Source of the DNA: Tethya wilhelma
Lineage: Eukaryota > Porifera > Demospongiae > Tethyida > Tethyidae
Length of the DNA stretch: 64,000 bases
NCBI GenBank assembly: GCA_964030475.1
Contig: CAXIPT010000008.1
Span: 2,232,141-2,296,140 of the forward strand
Direction of reading: 5' to 3'
Shown here: positions 34,195 to 45,785 of the stretch, piece after piece
Numbering within the stretch: position 1 is the stretch's first letter
Layout: the number at the start of each line of letters is the position of its first letter
Notes under the pieces: model-generated
The model's database searches: none
The model's input: the letters and a program-made list of their open reading frames with translations, nothing else
What the model was told of the DNA's origin: nothing
Program-made: the position numbers and the translations under genes

Positions 34195-34545
34195 TGTAGA
34201 AATATATGGCGGCCATATGGAGAAGGCGCTTTTCACCTTGTATCTAGCCATTCAATGAGAAGTATAAAAAAACGATACCAAAAGGACTTGAAGACAAAGA
34301 AACGAAGTTCATTCGTTCAAGAATCAGCTTCGGAAAGTGAGCGCTCTTTGAGAAAAGTCGTGCACTTTAGAGATGGTTTTAGGCCATGTTTTTAGGCTCA
34401 ATAGAAAGAGAATGAGCTAAATAGCAGCTTGAGAAGCCTTTTAGTGCCAAGCGCTCAGTTTTTGCAGAGTTATTCGCGTGAATATTTGTATTGCGTTAAT
34501 GGGGCACCTGTGCCATTCCAGTGTACCCAGTACTACCGTACTGGG
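34195..34545 (-). mobile_element. Family A copy 12, left half, minus orientation
   Basis: A body to palindrome 34526-34545. Its tip is joined directly to TACATTTCCAATG, part of a hairpin arm of the next copy. Confidence 0.8.
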
Positions 34546-35328
34546 AATTACATTTCCAATGTTTTTTTACTTGTTTGTTCTTATTTTTTCATAATTCTAC
34601 GAATCACATTTGAGTTTGTGTGTATACGGTAGTTACTTGTACACTATCAGCAGGGATATTATAGCTAATCTACTATCAGTACTAAAGTGATCTCAGGAGG
34701 CTGACCAAAATTTAATTCCTTTGCTCATCTTATAATGAATACTACATAACACAGTAGTCTATTCACCTCCTAAATATTGAAGACTGAAAGGCTACAGAGA
34801 GTCCAGCACAAGCAGAAATATTCAGGTAAAGCAGGCAGGCAGCGAATATTCGAATTCCAAATAACGCACACTTGTCTACCAGAAAAAGGGTTGTCCACTT
34901 GACATTTCAAGTAGCTTATGAATTTATGCATAATGTAGAACTGAATGGCTGCCATACGGAGAAGCGCTTTTCGCCTTGTATATAGCCATTCAACGGGAGA
35001 CTCGAGCACACGATACCAAAAGCACGTGAAGACAATTGTACCAAGTTTGTTCGTTCAAGAATCAGCTTCTGAAAGTGAACAGTTTTCGAGATACGCTGAA
35101 ATAACATAGAAGAAGAAGAAGGAGAAAATTGGAAGTTTAGTTTGGTACCTTAGCGATGGTTTTAAGCCATGTTTTTAGGCTTGTTAGAAAGAGAATGAGC
35201 TAAATAGTAGCTTTATAAGCCTTTTAGTGCCAAGCCATCAGTTTTTGCAGAGTTATTCTCATGAATATTTGTATTACACTAATAGGCAATCCGTGCCATT
35301 CCTATGTACCCAGTACTACCGTACTGGG
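34546..35328 (-). mobile_element. Family A copy 13, hairpin deleted, minus orientation
   Basis: Begins in the inner hairpin arm (ACATTTCCAATG...TTTGTTCTTATTTTTTC), lacks the rest of the hairpin, and ends with palindrome 35309-35328. Confidence 0.8.
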
Positions 35329-35378
35329 AATAACAGATACAATATCTAGCTGACTCAATAAGAGCAATGTGTATGAAT

Positions 35379-35648
35379 TTATAATAGTACGCAGAGAAAT
35401 GATATTATGTCTCTGTTGGGACATGGTGGGTTTGGAATAGCATAACTGAACAATGGCCCAGGAGTGAATGAACAGGGTCTGAAACGTTCATAATTGTCAT
35501 ACATAATTGGGAGGCGAAATTCCAGGTCACAGGTTGACACCGTAGTGAAGGATAGAGAGGAATAATACAGCTTTGGTTGTGAAGTAAATCCTTGAGGAGG
35601 CTCTCTATCAGTCCCAGAGAAGAAAATCGTGAAATCTTCCATCGGCCA
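35379..35648 (-). CDS. Possible exon of unknown gene
   Basis: The minus strand has a good acceptor (TTTTTCTACAG, at 35649-35659) followed by an open frame beginning TALNKDGRWKISRF and continuing through VSDPVHSLLGHCSVML. The length and codon-like composition resemble an exon. I recognise no family and see no donor with certainty. The neighbouring 35933-36114 block could be an earlier exon, but phase could not be tested across the intervening A element and the N at 35848. Confidence 0.35.
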   Translation of the reverse strand, partial: WPMEDFTIFFSGTDREPPQGFTSQPKLYYSSLSFTTVSTCDLEFRLPIMYDNYERFRPCSFTPGPLFSYAIPNPPCPNRDIISFLCVLL

Positions 35649-35725
35649 TCCTTATTCAGAGCTGTTCCATCTGTAGAAAAATCATATTGTATACCATAGC
35701 TCTAGCTTCAAAGTGATCAGATATT

Positions 35726-35932
35726 CCCAGTACGGTAGTACTGGGTACATAGGAATGGCACGAATGGCCCATTAGCGCAATACAAATATTCACGCGAATA
35801 ACTCTGCAAAAACTGAGCGCTTGCCACTAAAGGGCTTCTCAAGCTACNGCGCTAATGGGCCATCCGTGCCATTCCTGTGTACCCAGTACTACCGTACTGA
35901 GAATACATTTCCAATGTTTTTTTACTTGTTAC
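35726..35932 (+). mobile_element. Family A short copy with contig join
   Basis: Plus palindrome 35726-35745, left-end sequence to the N at 35848, then an inverted left end with palindrome 35882-35901 running straight into ATACATTTCCAATG...ACTTGTT. The second occurrence of this palindrome-to-arm junction. Confidence 0.7.
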
Positions 35933-36114
35933 ACTCTCAACTGCTTCAACAGATCTACTGGTTCTACTAGGAGGTTGCTGTCTGTTATACAAGTTCGGGA
36001 ATTGATGCCAAATTTCTGCATCAATTAGATCTCTGATCCTGCGGTGAATACAATTCATCTCAATTGCATAACATAGCAAACCAATCATAACTTCAATACT
36101 TAAATTCATAATCT
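35933..36114 (-). CDS. Possible exon of unknown gene
   Basis: An acceptor-like GGGCATAG precedes an open frame of about 60 residues (MNLSIEVMIGLLCYAIEMN..., then IHRRIRDLIDAEIWHQFP). The frame runs directly into the A-element terminus at 35932, which truncates it. Family unknown. Confidence 0.35.
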
Positions 36115-37640
36115 ATGCCCTCACACACTGACGGAATCATGGCCAATAAACTGAATATCCGCTTGCCTGCCTGCATGTCTACTTGAACCATGAAAACTAC
36201 ACTATGTGAATGTAGCTGGCTTCTCACCAACTATAATACACACCCCTACTCAAACAGAAGGCGTGGTTAAAGGTTTTGTCCCCGCCCATCAAGTTATAAT
36301 TTCTATGTATTTTATAAAATTTAATGCTTCCCCCTATACTTACTCAAAATGATTAGTGGCTTCTTCAGAATCTTTGCTACTAGAGTACAGCATCAATTAT
36401 CAGACACAATGTATGTTCAGAGCTCCTCTGAGAGAATAGGAGGTAGAATTGGGATTTATGCACCAATATATTTGTTATATAGTAGTCCATAAAACTTCCA
36501 AAAATTACAGCTCACAATCGCAGTATGTCATTGTCTAATTAATCGTAAAATCAGATGACAACAACCGATTTTCAGACTGCAGCTACTGTGCTATCTCAGG
36601 ATTCTTGAATTCTAGTCTCACATAAATAATATCTAGAAGTTAGATACTACTAAGTCTAAATACTGTAATTTGATTGGACAGCTAAATTTTATAGAGACCT
36701 GCTATGTGAAATAGAGTACGTATGAATAAATTTATGAGTACAACTTGTACAAACCTCAATTTTGATTGAGTATCTAAACTTGATAGACACTGGTTTGTCT
36801 GTTTTTATGTGTTTTAGAACCCCCAGGCTACTCATACAACCCTCGCTGCGCTCGGGATTCTATTTAGCAGCCTTCCTGTTCTAAAACACATAGAAACCTC
36901 CAAAACAGTGTCTAACAGCCTAGGGCAATTCCAGTTTCAAGGTTTAGCCGACTAAACACCGTCTACTGCATAGATCAATATTCAGACATTTTAGGTCAAG
37001 GGTCATAATATTGTGATCACAGGCATGTGCTGCAATTTTGTCATTATAGCTTAGTATTATTCATGGCAGACCATCTATGTACAATTATGAGTAAATAATT
37101 TCAAGAACTTGTAAAATTTTGTTAAATCGATTATTTGTAACAGTACTTTCATTCATTCTATTTTCACAGAGAGCCTGTATAAATACAAAACAAAAGTAAA
37201 TGCATGACTAAAATTAATATCTGCACCAATGACTGACCTATAACCTGGACCATCTGACCTGTGCTCGAGGACGTTAGTTTCTTGTAGACACTATAATAAT
37301 TATAAAGACATATATATATATATATATTCACATTCACAGTGAAAGAGGTTGGGAACAAGGATAAAAAAATTATTAAAGAACAGTGTTGTTTTGTGACATT
37401 TTTTTGGTTTCTTCCTAAGATGTCACAGTTTAGTTTACGATTCTTTTACTTGTTGACAAATGCCTAATAACACTCGATTTTAGTATCAAAATTTGGTAGC
37501 CAGGTTAGTTTTAGCAACATAGCATAATATTATGCTACAGTTATAATTATTAATGCAGTCTATAAATACCACAACACAATAATAAACATTTCAAAAAATA
37601 AAAAAGAAAAAAAATTCAACCTTACAATAATATGTAATAA
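36115..37640. other. No gene recognised; one small MITE and an AT tract
   Basis: Apart from the MITE at 36784-36914 and (TA)n at 37310-37328, I see no coding or RNA feature. Confidence 0.5.
36784..36914. mobile_element. 131 bp TIR MITE
   Basis: 37 bp inverted repeats: TAGACACTGGTTTGTCTG... at the left and its complement ending ...CAGTGTCTA. The inner 15 bp (TATGTGTTTTAGAAC) are perfect. GC-rich core CTCGCTGCGCTCGGG. Confidence 0.8.
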
Positions 37641-37647
37641 ATTTTAC

Positions 37648-39382
37648 CTCTGCTTGCCAAGGTCTCCTGTTTAAGACAGCTCTTCAGGATAGTACTACTA
37701 GATCCAGCTGGCTGAGCTATCTCTCTGACATATTGCTTCTTAACTGAAGACCCTGCATGTATACAATCACCTACACTATTTTGAAAACTATATACATTCT
37801 GACTACATACTATGATACTTAATATGCAATAATTCAAGCTAATTGTAAGAGACTTTTAGACCTAGTTACTCTAGCAGTTGGTTTTTTCAGTGTAGGCACG
37901 GTAATTTGGGGCGAGCCTGAGCGAGCCCCATTGGAACGGTGAAACATTGAGGCAACTGTAACGGCGTTGACCACACCGGAAGTAGCAATGATGTTCTAAT
38001 TACCCGAAAAATTTTTTTAAAAAATTAAACATCGTGGCCTCAGATTTATTTACGGTATTTCTATTTACACGCAAAATCAAAGAACATTGAAAGAGCTGGA
38101 CATGCACAGATCGACTCTGAAAAGTCCTTCAAGCATATGCTTCAAATTAGTTGTTGCTTTAGTCTAACAGTACTGGCAGTCTACCACTCATGTCGTCAGC
38201 TAAGTACTGCCACTTACAGTCAGCTCAGCCTGACAGTACTTGGTACTTCCACTCACAGGTCAGCTCTAGTCTGGCTGGCCAGGCAGTACTGCCACTCAGT
38301 CTCACAGCCTGACAGTAATGCCACTAGCTAAGCCTAGCTTGTTTCTTCACTCTTTCCCAGGCGATTGGCAGCCAGCCTGCTTGTGGCCTTGAGTCTTACT
38401 TATAACATAATTTATAGGCTAGAATCGTTTCAATTTTGCCTATAACAAGAGTGGATATAATCATGCTCTTATCTACTTTGTATAATAAAGATCCTTCGCT
38501 CAGGCTCGCCCAACGATGTTTCCATCTGAGTAGTAATTATCGTACACACATATCACAATAATTTATTTGCTGTGATCAGTACCATATACCTGGGGTAGTA
38601 CCACTGGGCTCCAAAGGAGAGGGTGTGTGAGACTGTTTCTCTGTGACAGTTTGTGACGACCCTGCATGTGTAGGCTATTTTTTAAGCTACATTCTGACAA
38701 CAATATTCATGCAAGCTAATTATAACTAAGTTTTAGACTGAGTTACTCAAGTAGTTGATTTCAGTGTGGGCTCTGTAATTGTATATGCACAATTATCACA
38801 GTAATTTAGATGCTGCTTTATACGTATTAACATTGTGTATAAATAAACTGGTGATTACTGTGTGTTGTTTCAACTGCAAAGGTTGTCCTAAGCCAACTGA
38901 TCACTGAACAATAGTATAGCTATGCTCATATCTATATTTATCTATGTTTACTATTTTTAATATTACAGTAACTGTTAATCCTGTAATGGTACATAAACAA
39001 GGAGTAGGCGAGTGAAGCAAGCCCCACTCCTGTACATCATTATAATGATGTAGTTGCTGTGGCCAGTAATATATACCTGTGCTAGCTTGATAGGAGTAAT
39101 TATTTGAGACTGTTTTCCGGTGACAGTTTGTTTTCTTGACTGATGACCCTCAAAAGCTACATTCTGATGACAATATTCGTGCAAGCTAATTGTAACCGAC
39201 CTTTAAATCGAGTTGCTCTAGTAGTTGGTTTCTTCAGTGTAGGCACTGTGATTGTATACACATATCTTAATAATTTAGGTACTGTGATCAGTAACATATA
39301 TACCTGGGGTAGCACCACTGGGCTCCAAAGGAGAGGGTGTCCGAGACTTTCTCTGTGACAGTTTGTTTCTTAACTGAAGACC
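37648..39382 (-). CDS. Tandem array of four similar small exons
   Basis: Four minus-strand exon-like units have acceptor (GCAG or TGAG)|GGTC and donor AG|GTATAT or AG|GTAAAA: 39382-39304 (79 bp), 39148-39077 (72), 38661-38590 (72) and 37752-37648 (105). They encode variants of GSSVKKQTVTEKQS followed by TPSPLEPSGTTP or divergent ends. Intron sequence around the units is also similar (CAAGCTAATTxTAAC, TTCAGTGTAGGCACTGT), so whole exon-intron blocks were duplicated. A MITE lies in one intron. The family is unknown; the short Ser/Thr/Lys-rich repeats suggest a disordered tail. One unit is not a multiple of three. Confidence 0.5.
37906..38513. mobile_element. 608 bp element with TTGGGGCGAGCCTGAGCG ends
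   Basis: Left end TTGGGGCGAGCCTGAGCG and right end CGCTCAGGCTCGCCCAA are complements apart from one G. No clear duplication. The interior has repeated GACAGTACTxxCACT motifs. It is inserted between two units of the exon array. Confidence 0.65.
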
Positions 39383-40060
39383 CTGCATATAATTACATCA
39401 TAACACACAATCATAATAAAATTATGTATGGATATACTGTTACAGTAACTGACCTTTAGACTCAATTGGCAGTACTCTAGTACTTAGTTACTTCAATGTA
39501 GGCACTGTAATTGTACACACATATCATTATAGTAAAAATTTTTATTGTACGAATCGGCAGTGCGGTAAAAAGTATTGGAACATGGCATGAGTTGGGCACA
39601 TGACTACTTCATTTTTATTTAGGCTTGATCCCTCATATAAATTTTTCTGATAGAGTAAGTGACCAGTATTCAGCCACCAGCAATATTCGGACACTAATAA
39701 CAGGAGAACTATAGCAGCTATGGACTTGCAAGTTGCACTGATGAATTCCTCGTCAAAAACTGGTCCAGGATAGTCAATGAAGAACCACACCCACTTTGTT
39801 GTTTGGCTTCCATGACGTAATATCTAGCATGTCCGGAATTTGCATAAATGAGCTAGAATAATCGTTGATCGGACAACGAGCTGTAACTGCTTAATGGTTT
39901 AAGCTAGAGATGTGGAACCAACGCCAAAATGTAGCTCTATCCTTGCTCTCTTTGCCGCATATATTTTGTAAGATGCCTACACATAATTATTTTTCAGTGT
40001 GGGACTGAAGACTAGATCAATAGTCTTAAGCAAGAGACCTTGGCCAGCAGAGGTATATTA
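39383..40060. other. No gene recognised
   Basis: The first ~140 bp continue the array's intron repeat. The 39542-39790 minus-strand frame has no supporting splice sites or motif. Confidence 0.45.
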
Positions 40061-40064
40061 CATA

Positions 40065-40944
40065 TGTGACCTGTCAAGGGAAAACATGCCGGTTAGGAAA
40101 GTCTGCGAATTTTGAGTTAGCTATTCCACATATATGGCCTTCCCAGGAAGCGCATATCAAAATATGATGCGCATAGCTCAAGTAATTTTTCAGATACAGC
40201 TCTTGCAAGCAGCCCTGCCTCCATTCGTGGCTTCCTAGAAAAACGGTTGTAAAGTTGTTGCTAGGTAAACTATGGGCAGTCCGTATACTCTTCGCATCAC
40301 AATTAGATCATGTACAGTACATGCTGAATATTACCACACCAGCCAAGAGGCGAGTAGCTAGGAAAGAAGACCCAGGAGACAGCTAATGGACTCAGGGAGG
40401 TAAGCGCTTGTCAGTAATGAGATAGATTTTAGGTACAGTAAGTTCCAAAAACTAATCTTAGCCTCAAAATAACCTGTACGCGATCGCCGTACAAGGAGAG
40501 GCAATATACACGAGTAGAAAGCTACTGTATAAAAGCGCTTGGATTAGACAAGCGTGTACAAAGCTTTGGTTTGCCTTTCTGTCTATGTGCTGTTTCAAAA
40601 TTTTGAGATTAGTCAGCTTATAAGTCAAAGAAAACACCAAATAAAAATTCATTTTTAGTGGCAGCTGCCTTGCTCATAAATATTCGCTACGGTTTGTTGC
40701 ACAGCATAGCAACTGTCCTCCGTGTTAGCAACTAAGTAAAAATGAACGAGGCTGACACTGCTGTCTATATCTCTGCAACAGAAGCAGCTCCACCCCTCAA
40801 ATTTTGCATGGAGCATCCTGAGATGTAGCGCAGCACAGTTGTGCAAAAAAAAAATTTGTGCAAAAACGCGAATTAAACTAAAACCGCATTTTACTCCAAA
40901 AACAATAATTTCCTAACCGGCACGTTTTCCCTTGACAGGTCACA
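40065..40944. mobile_element. Family C element, complete (880 bp)
   Basis: TIRs of about 36 bp, TGTGACCTGTCAAGGGAAAA at the left and its complement at the right, flanked by TA. It shares the TGTGACC tip and the GGxGGAGCTGCTTC block with family B, so B and C are probably related Tc1/mariner-type MITEs. Confidence 0.9.
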
Positions 40945-41018
40945 TATTATTGTAAGGTTGAATTTTTTTCTTGAATTTTCTGGACTAGATCAATGAACGG
41001 ACAGATTTCAGTAATACA

Positions 41019-43927
41019 GGGCGGGGCTCAAATTACGCATGTCCCTTTCACAAAGGGACAGAGCACATGGTTTGCAAGCATTAGGAGTTGGTACTGTGAG
41101 ATCTCCTTTGTATCCTCCTGAATCTCTTTGTAAGACCCATCAAACACTGTGGAAATTCAGTTACTTGTGTTCATTTTTGTATATTTGATGTTGTAGAGTG
41201 AAAAACGTTGTTCCTTGGCAGTCTCGTGTGAAACTTCTCCAGACTGAACTCAACGGTACTCCAACAGTCTCGTGGAGTGAAAAGGTGTGTGTGTGCATGC
41301 ATGCATGCGTGCAGGCGCGTGTGTGCCATGTTCGCTATAGTAATTTCTTATCTGCAGCACAAATCATGTTTCAAGAGATAGAGTGTACTGAAGCCAAAGT
41401 AGTTTCAACTGCCGCACACCATCACCACTTCTTTATCTGAGTGAACCTTTACGACCTACAAAGTATAAGTATTGGAGTGTTACTCAAATGAGTAATGCCT
41501 ATAGTGCTGTCGTAAAAGACAGACTCAGTATAAGAAGAGCTGCAAAGGAGTATAACGTGCCACGTTCGACACTTGGTGATAGAGTGTCTGGCAAAGTGAG
41601 ATGGCTGCAAGAGTGGCAAGAAGCCATATCTCATTGATTTGGAAGAAGCCGATCTTGTCAAGTTCCTGATGAATGCTGCGTCAGTAGGCTATCCTAAAAG
41701 TAGGAGCAAGGTGATAGCCAAGTATGTGTACGTTGGTAACTACTACATGTTCAAGGAACTCATCCAAAAAAGCATGCGGGCTGTCCACATTATAGTTTTT
41801 CAGGACGAGCAAGAAGAGCAGAGGAGAGATCAAAGGTATGCGGCTTCTAATACAGAAGCAAGAATAACTTGTGTAAGTAGGATAAGCCAGTTTTAAAGCA
41901 CTTCAGAGCTCTCTGCTCACTGAAATGTGAGAGTGTGAATAAGCGTTTTGTATTGTTTTATACTTTTTGGGGGTAAATCTAGCTTGTTAGTCCGTTTCAT
42001 CATAAAATGTTGAACTGACTAGCTTCAGCATATTATTTCACACACCCCTGTATAGTGTATTTCAATTGAATTGCCTCTGTGGTCACTTGAGGTGTAAAAA
42101 TAGTACCACAAGTTTATGGGGTAGTCTTCTCATCTGTGCAAAATGAATGTTGACTTTGATATGAAATTCTGATTCTATAAGCTTTGTTTTATGCCCTTGT
42201 ATCTTCTGTGAGCTTGTACATCTCTTCTTTTGTCACACTAACGGTGTTACCCCGCTATGGGAGATAGAAAGTTCAGACTCAAGCATTGCAAGAACGCAGA
42301 ACATAAAAGGCAGGTGGCAAGAACAACAACTCATCGACAACTCCTTCATTTGCTGCTACAGAAGATTGCATCTCTCTAATTGTTTCTTTCCCCTCTTCTG
42401 CTTACCTTAATGGTAGTGGTACCTCCTTCACTCTCGCTTGATAATACAACCACTTCCTGGATCGTGGACAATTGCCACTGCAAATCCACTTACCATTGTC
42501 AAACTAAGAGTTCATCAACAGTCTGACCTTCCTAGAGTTGATGTTGCCTATACTCTGGCAGTCAACAATGAGCTTAAGTGGACAGTAGCAGTCTTCAACG
42601 TGAAAGTTCATTCTCAGTTCATTTCCGATTTCTCCCATGCTTTTCTTACCAGTGTGCCCCATGTTCATTCCATCTTGACTCCACCAAGATCTGTTCTGGC
42701 AATCCAGATGTTAAGTTTCTGGATCTGTGGAAACACCGCTCTTTGACACTACATGGTTCTTCATCAGATCAGTAACATTAACATTTTTAAAAATCAAATT
42801 AAGTGTTTTAGTGATTATTCATGCAGGTAGTAGCTGTGCTTTTATAAATGATCTTTCTCTCGTGTCTGGCCCCACTGTCCGCCACAACAATTGTCATCTA
42901 CTGCTCCCTGCTGACAAACAAGGTATTAGATGTTCAAAGTGTATCAAGTACCGAACGACACTCACTGTTCAGACAAGTCGGATGCAAGCTTCAGCTGAGA
43001 AAGGTGATACTTCCCATTCAAGTCATGTGAACCACAGGTATGTTTACCGATGAATATGTGGTATAATCAGAGTTGAGAATGTTTTGTGCATTTATAGATC
43101 GAAACGCTTTGCAATCGTCTTGGTAAGCAGTATCATTCTCTCTCAAAATAGTTGCAACGTCTGCAATCTAAGATCACAGATTCTACAGAGCAGTGTGGAG
43201 TATGTCTTCATGATCAAACACATCAAGACGTTGCTGGTATCATGACATCACCAGAGTCATCCACTATGTTTGAGAATCTACCTGAAGATTCCTTTCAGAA
43301 GATTTTTTGGCAGCAGCAGATGGAGGCCCTCAAGAAAAACCCTCGAAACATGCGGTGGCATCCCTTGATGATAAGGTGGTGTTTGTCTCTCAGACATAGG
43401 TAAATGGAACTGTATACTATACGTATGCATAAAGTGAATTTTGCAATATTTCCTCGTGCATGCAGATCCAGTTGCGCTTATGAGCAGTTGAGGAGTTCTG
43501 GGTGTTTGCACCTTCCATCCCAAAGACCTTTGAGAGACTACACTTACTACGTCAAGGCCTGCACTGGATTCTCAAGTGATGTGGATAAGATGCTGAGAGA
43601 TGCTGCCAAACTAGACACCTGCCCAGAGAGAGAGAAGAATGTCCTCATCCTCCTCGATGAAATGCACATCAGGCAGGATCTTGAACACTCTGGAGCCTTG
43701 ATAGGATTCTGTAACTTAGGAGAGATAAACAAACATCTACAATTTGAGCAGAGTCTGCAAGGCCATGACCTGATCTGGCTAAAACTATGATGGTGTTCAT
43801 GGTGCGAGGTCTTTTCAGCAAACTACAGCTTCCTTATGCACAGTTTCCTTGTGGTGAGCTCTGTGGAGACTTGCTCTATGACCCCCTATGGGAAGCAGTT
43901 GGTAGGCTGGAGAATTGTGGATTCAAG
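41019..43927 (+). pseudogene. P-element-like (THAP9-type) transposase gene, decayed
   Basis: Plus-strand exons: ~41197-41285 (VKNVVPWQSRVKLLQTELNG); ~42430-42775 in two frames (KLRVHQQSDLPRVDV, then KICSGNPDVKFLDLWKHRSL); 42827-43037 (NNCHLLLPADKQGIRCSKC..YRTTL); 43098-43122; 43152-43399 (RMRWHP-type block NMRWHPLMIRWCLSLR); 43466-43927 (LPSQRPLRDYTYYVK, VLILLDEMHIRQDL, GFCNLGEINKHL, MVFMVRGLFSKLQLPYAQFP). The RWHPxxIRWCLSLR, LPSxRTLRDYT and LLDEM series is that of P-element-like transposases; the D-E of LLDEM belongs to the RNase H-like catalytic core. The usual VYDK is missing after RQDL, one frameshift lies at 43786 and another in the 42.4-42.8 kb exon. The C-terminal catalytic part is absent. 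Exon boundaries fit GT-AG, so the ancestor was intron-bearing. Confidence 0.7.
41488..41730 (+). pseudogene. pogo-type transposase N-terminus (HTH_psq) fragment
   Basis: MSNAYSAVVKDRLSIRRAAKEY, then NVPRSTLGDRVSGK, is a psq-type helix-turn-helix as in pogo/jerky transposases. One frame away LEEADLVKFLMNAASVGYPKS follows, the start of the second DNA-binding domain. About 80 codons, frameshifted, with no DDE domain. It lies inside the P-element-like gene. Confidence 0.7.
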
Positions 43928-44268
43928 GTTTATTTTTCTAAATACAGTGTTTTGTGTAGTTTAATTGGGATCATGCCGACTCCCTCGCGTATTTAAAAAG
44001 AGGGGTTGGCCACGAGTCACGTGGTGACACGCCTACCAATTAAAGGTCCACCTGGTGGCAAGTCAAGTTATTTTGTTTTGCACAAAAGTTTTCCTGGCAA
44101 CAAGTTATATCAACATGGCAAGACATGCAAGGACTAGGGTCAAGATAAAGATAAACGTGAGAACAAAAATACAACAGATTTAGGGCCTAACAAATTTTAC
44201 ACTACTAACTAACAGCAGTAGTAATTCAAAGTGTACTAAGAATACATTATTAAAATTTTAATATTATT

Positions 44269-45230
44269 TTACACAAGATATTGGGTTGCAATGTCACTTA
44301 TAATATTGTTGAAGAGTTGAGTGGCAGTGGTACCAAACCTTTCCCTGTACATGAACTCATCCAAGTAACTGGGGACTTGATGCTCACGCATTCGTTTCAA
44401 CTTTATCTTGACCCGATTCCAATACGACTCTACATTCTGGGTATGGACTCCGGTTGTAGGATTTACAAATTGAATGGAATGGTTTACCACTCCATGGCTA
44501 CTCACATTTAGGAGACTTGATACTCGATTATAGGCAGCCCATTCATCTAACCACACGATTGAGCCACTTGCAACATGTTGCCTAATGATAGGAAGCAGTG
44601 TTGCAGCATCCCTACGTTGGACTATCTCCATGTAGCCCTGGGCCGGAGTCACAGATGTATCCACCAATCCAAACACCCAGATTTCGGTACAAGGTGGACG
44701 TCCTCTGTGACTCTGTATTAATTTTAGTTGTTGCAATTATGTAAACAATTATTATCAGTGTTAACTTGTAACTAACCTTAGGTTTATGGGTAAATTGACT
44801 CTTGTCAATTTGCACCACCTTTCCTGGACCACCTACCTGGATGTTTATCCCTAATAGTTTCGTGCTGCACACTTCCCTTAGCCACTGATAAACATCAATA
44901 GCAGTATTCCTACCTACTTCGGCTTCCTGTGCTGCACTACTGACAGGGTAATCCCGGACCCACCAATACAAAAGTATCATCCACTTCTGCAGAGTTTACT
45001 GAAGAAGCTGCCTATACTCTCAGTGACTTGGCTGTCTTGCAAGAGCTGCAACGAAATATCAGGCCATCTGATATCTGTCTTCTTCAGATCCATCGGAGTG
45101 CTGCAGCTTCTACAAGTATAGCTATCTGCTAACAGGTGTTTTTGTTGCAGATAGCACACCAGATCACTAGTGGATCCAAAGATAACTGGACCTATTTGCA
45201 GGATGGACAAGTTGGCCATGTTTGCTTCTT
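44269..45230 (-). pseudogene. Merlin (IS1595/ISXO2-like) DDE transposase, frameshifted
   Basis: Minus strand. A Cys-containing N-terminus (CRSC, then CSSCKTAKSLRV) is followed after two frame changes by GSFFSKL and LQKWMILLYWWVRDYPV near 45060-44950. The catalytic part is EVGRNTAIDVYQWLR, VVQIDKSQF (first Asp), a 64 bp GT-AG intron (44713-44776), GRPPCTEIWVFGLVD, WLDEWAAY (second Asp), and VNHSIQFVNPTTGVHTQNVE.YW (acidic/Asn box). This order is characteristic of Merlin, the eukaryotic relatives of bacterial IS1595. The usual Glu after the first Asp (IDES) is Lys here. The frameshifts indicate a dead copy; I could not find its TIRs. Confidence 0.85.
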
Positions 45231-45785
45231 CCCACGTTTTACCGCCAAAATGTTTAAATCAGTTTAAAGTTAATTATAATTTAAATGCTTAAAATTGAAC
45301 AAGTACAAAGATATCCTTAACCAAACTTTTGCATTGCCAAAATGGCTGCTACATGCCTTAACATACCTGAGTATTTTAATGCATTTTCAACTGAATCATT
45401 TTTGATATGACACTTCAACAGTTTTCTGCCTTCACATACCAAAAAGGGTTGACTTCAAAATGCTATGTGAAATGAAAAGATTATGCAACCAAGTAGAAGG
45501 GTTGAGTTTAACTATGAATTTATGTTAACAAGTACAAGAAATTTGTTGCATGAAGCCACCTAAGATCAAAGCACCGCCGTGCCATGTATTGTATTGGCAC
45601 TGTTCAGTTTAGATAGTCATATACTGGCAGTGACCACAGTGCCACTATAAGGATATATTGGCACTGACCAGTGCCAAAGTACTCTTCATAATGTTCAGTA
45701 AACAAAATCCATAAAGAAAAATCATATACAATCAAGCTAATTAAAAACAAGACAATCAATTGTCTGTTAGTGGCAAATACAGTAA
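45231..45785. other. No gene recognised
   Basis: AT-rich. Contains spaced GGCACTG / CAGTGCC motifs at about 45595-45670 that could form a hairpin. Confidence 0.45.

Noticed and set aside
39542..39790. Short hydrophobic minus-strand ORF as a membrane protein
   Set aside because: No splice or promoter support and no motif; chance frame.
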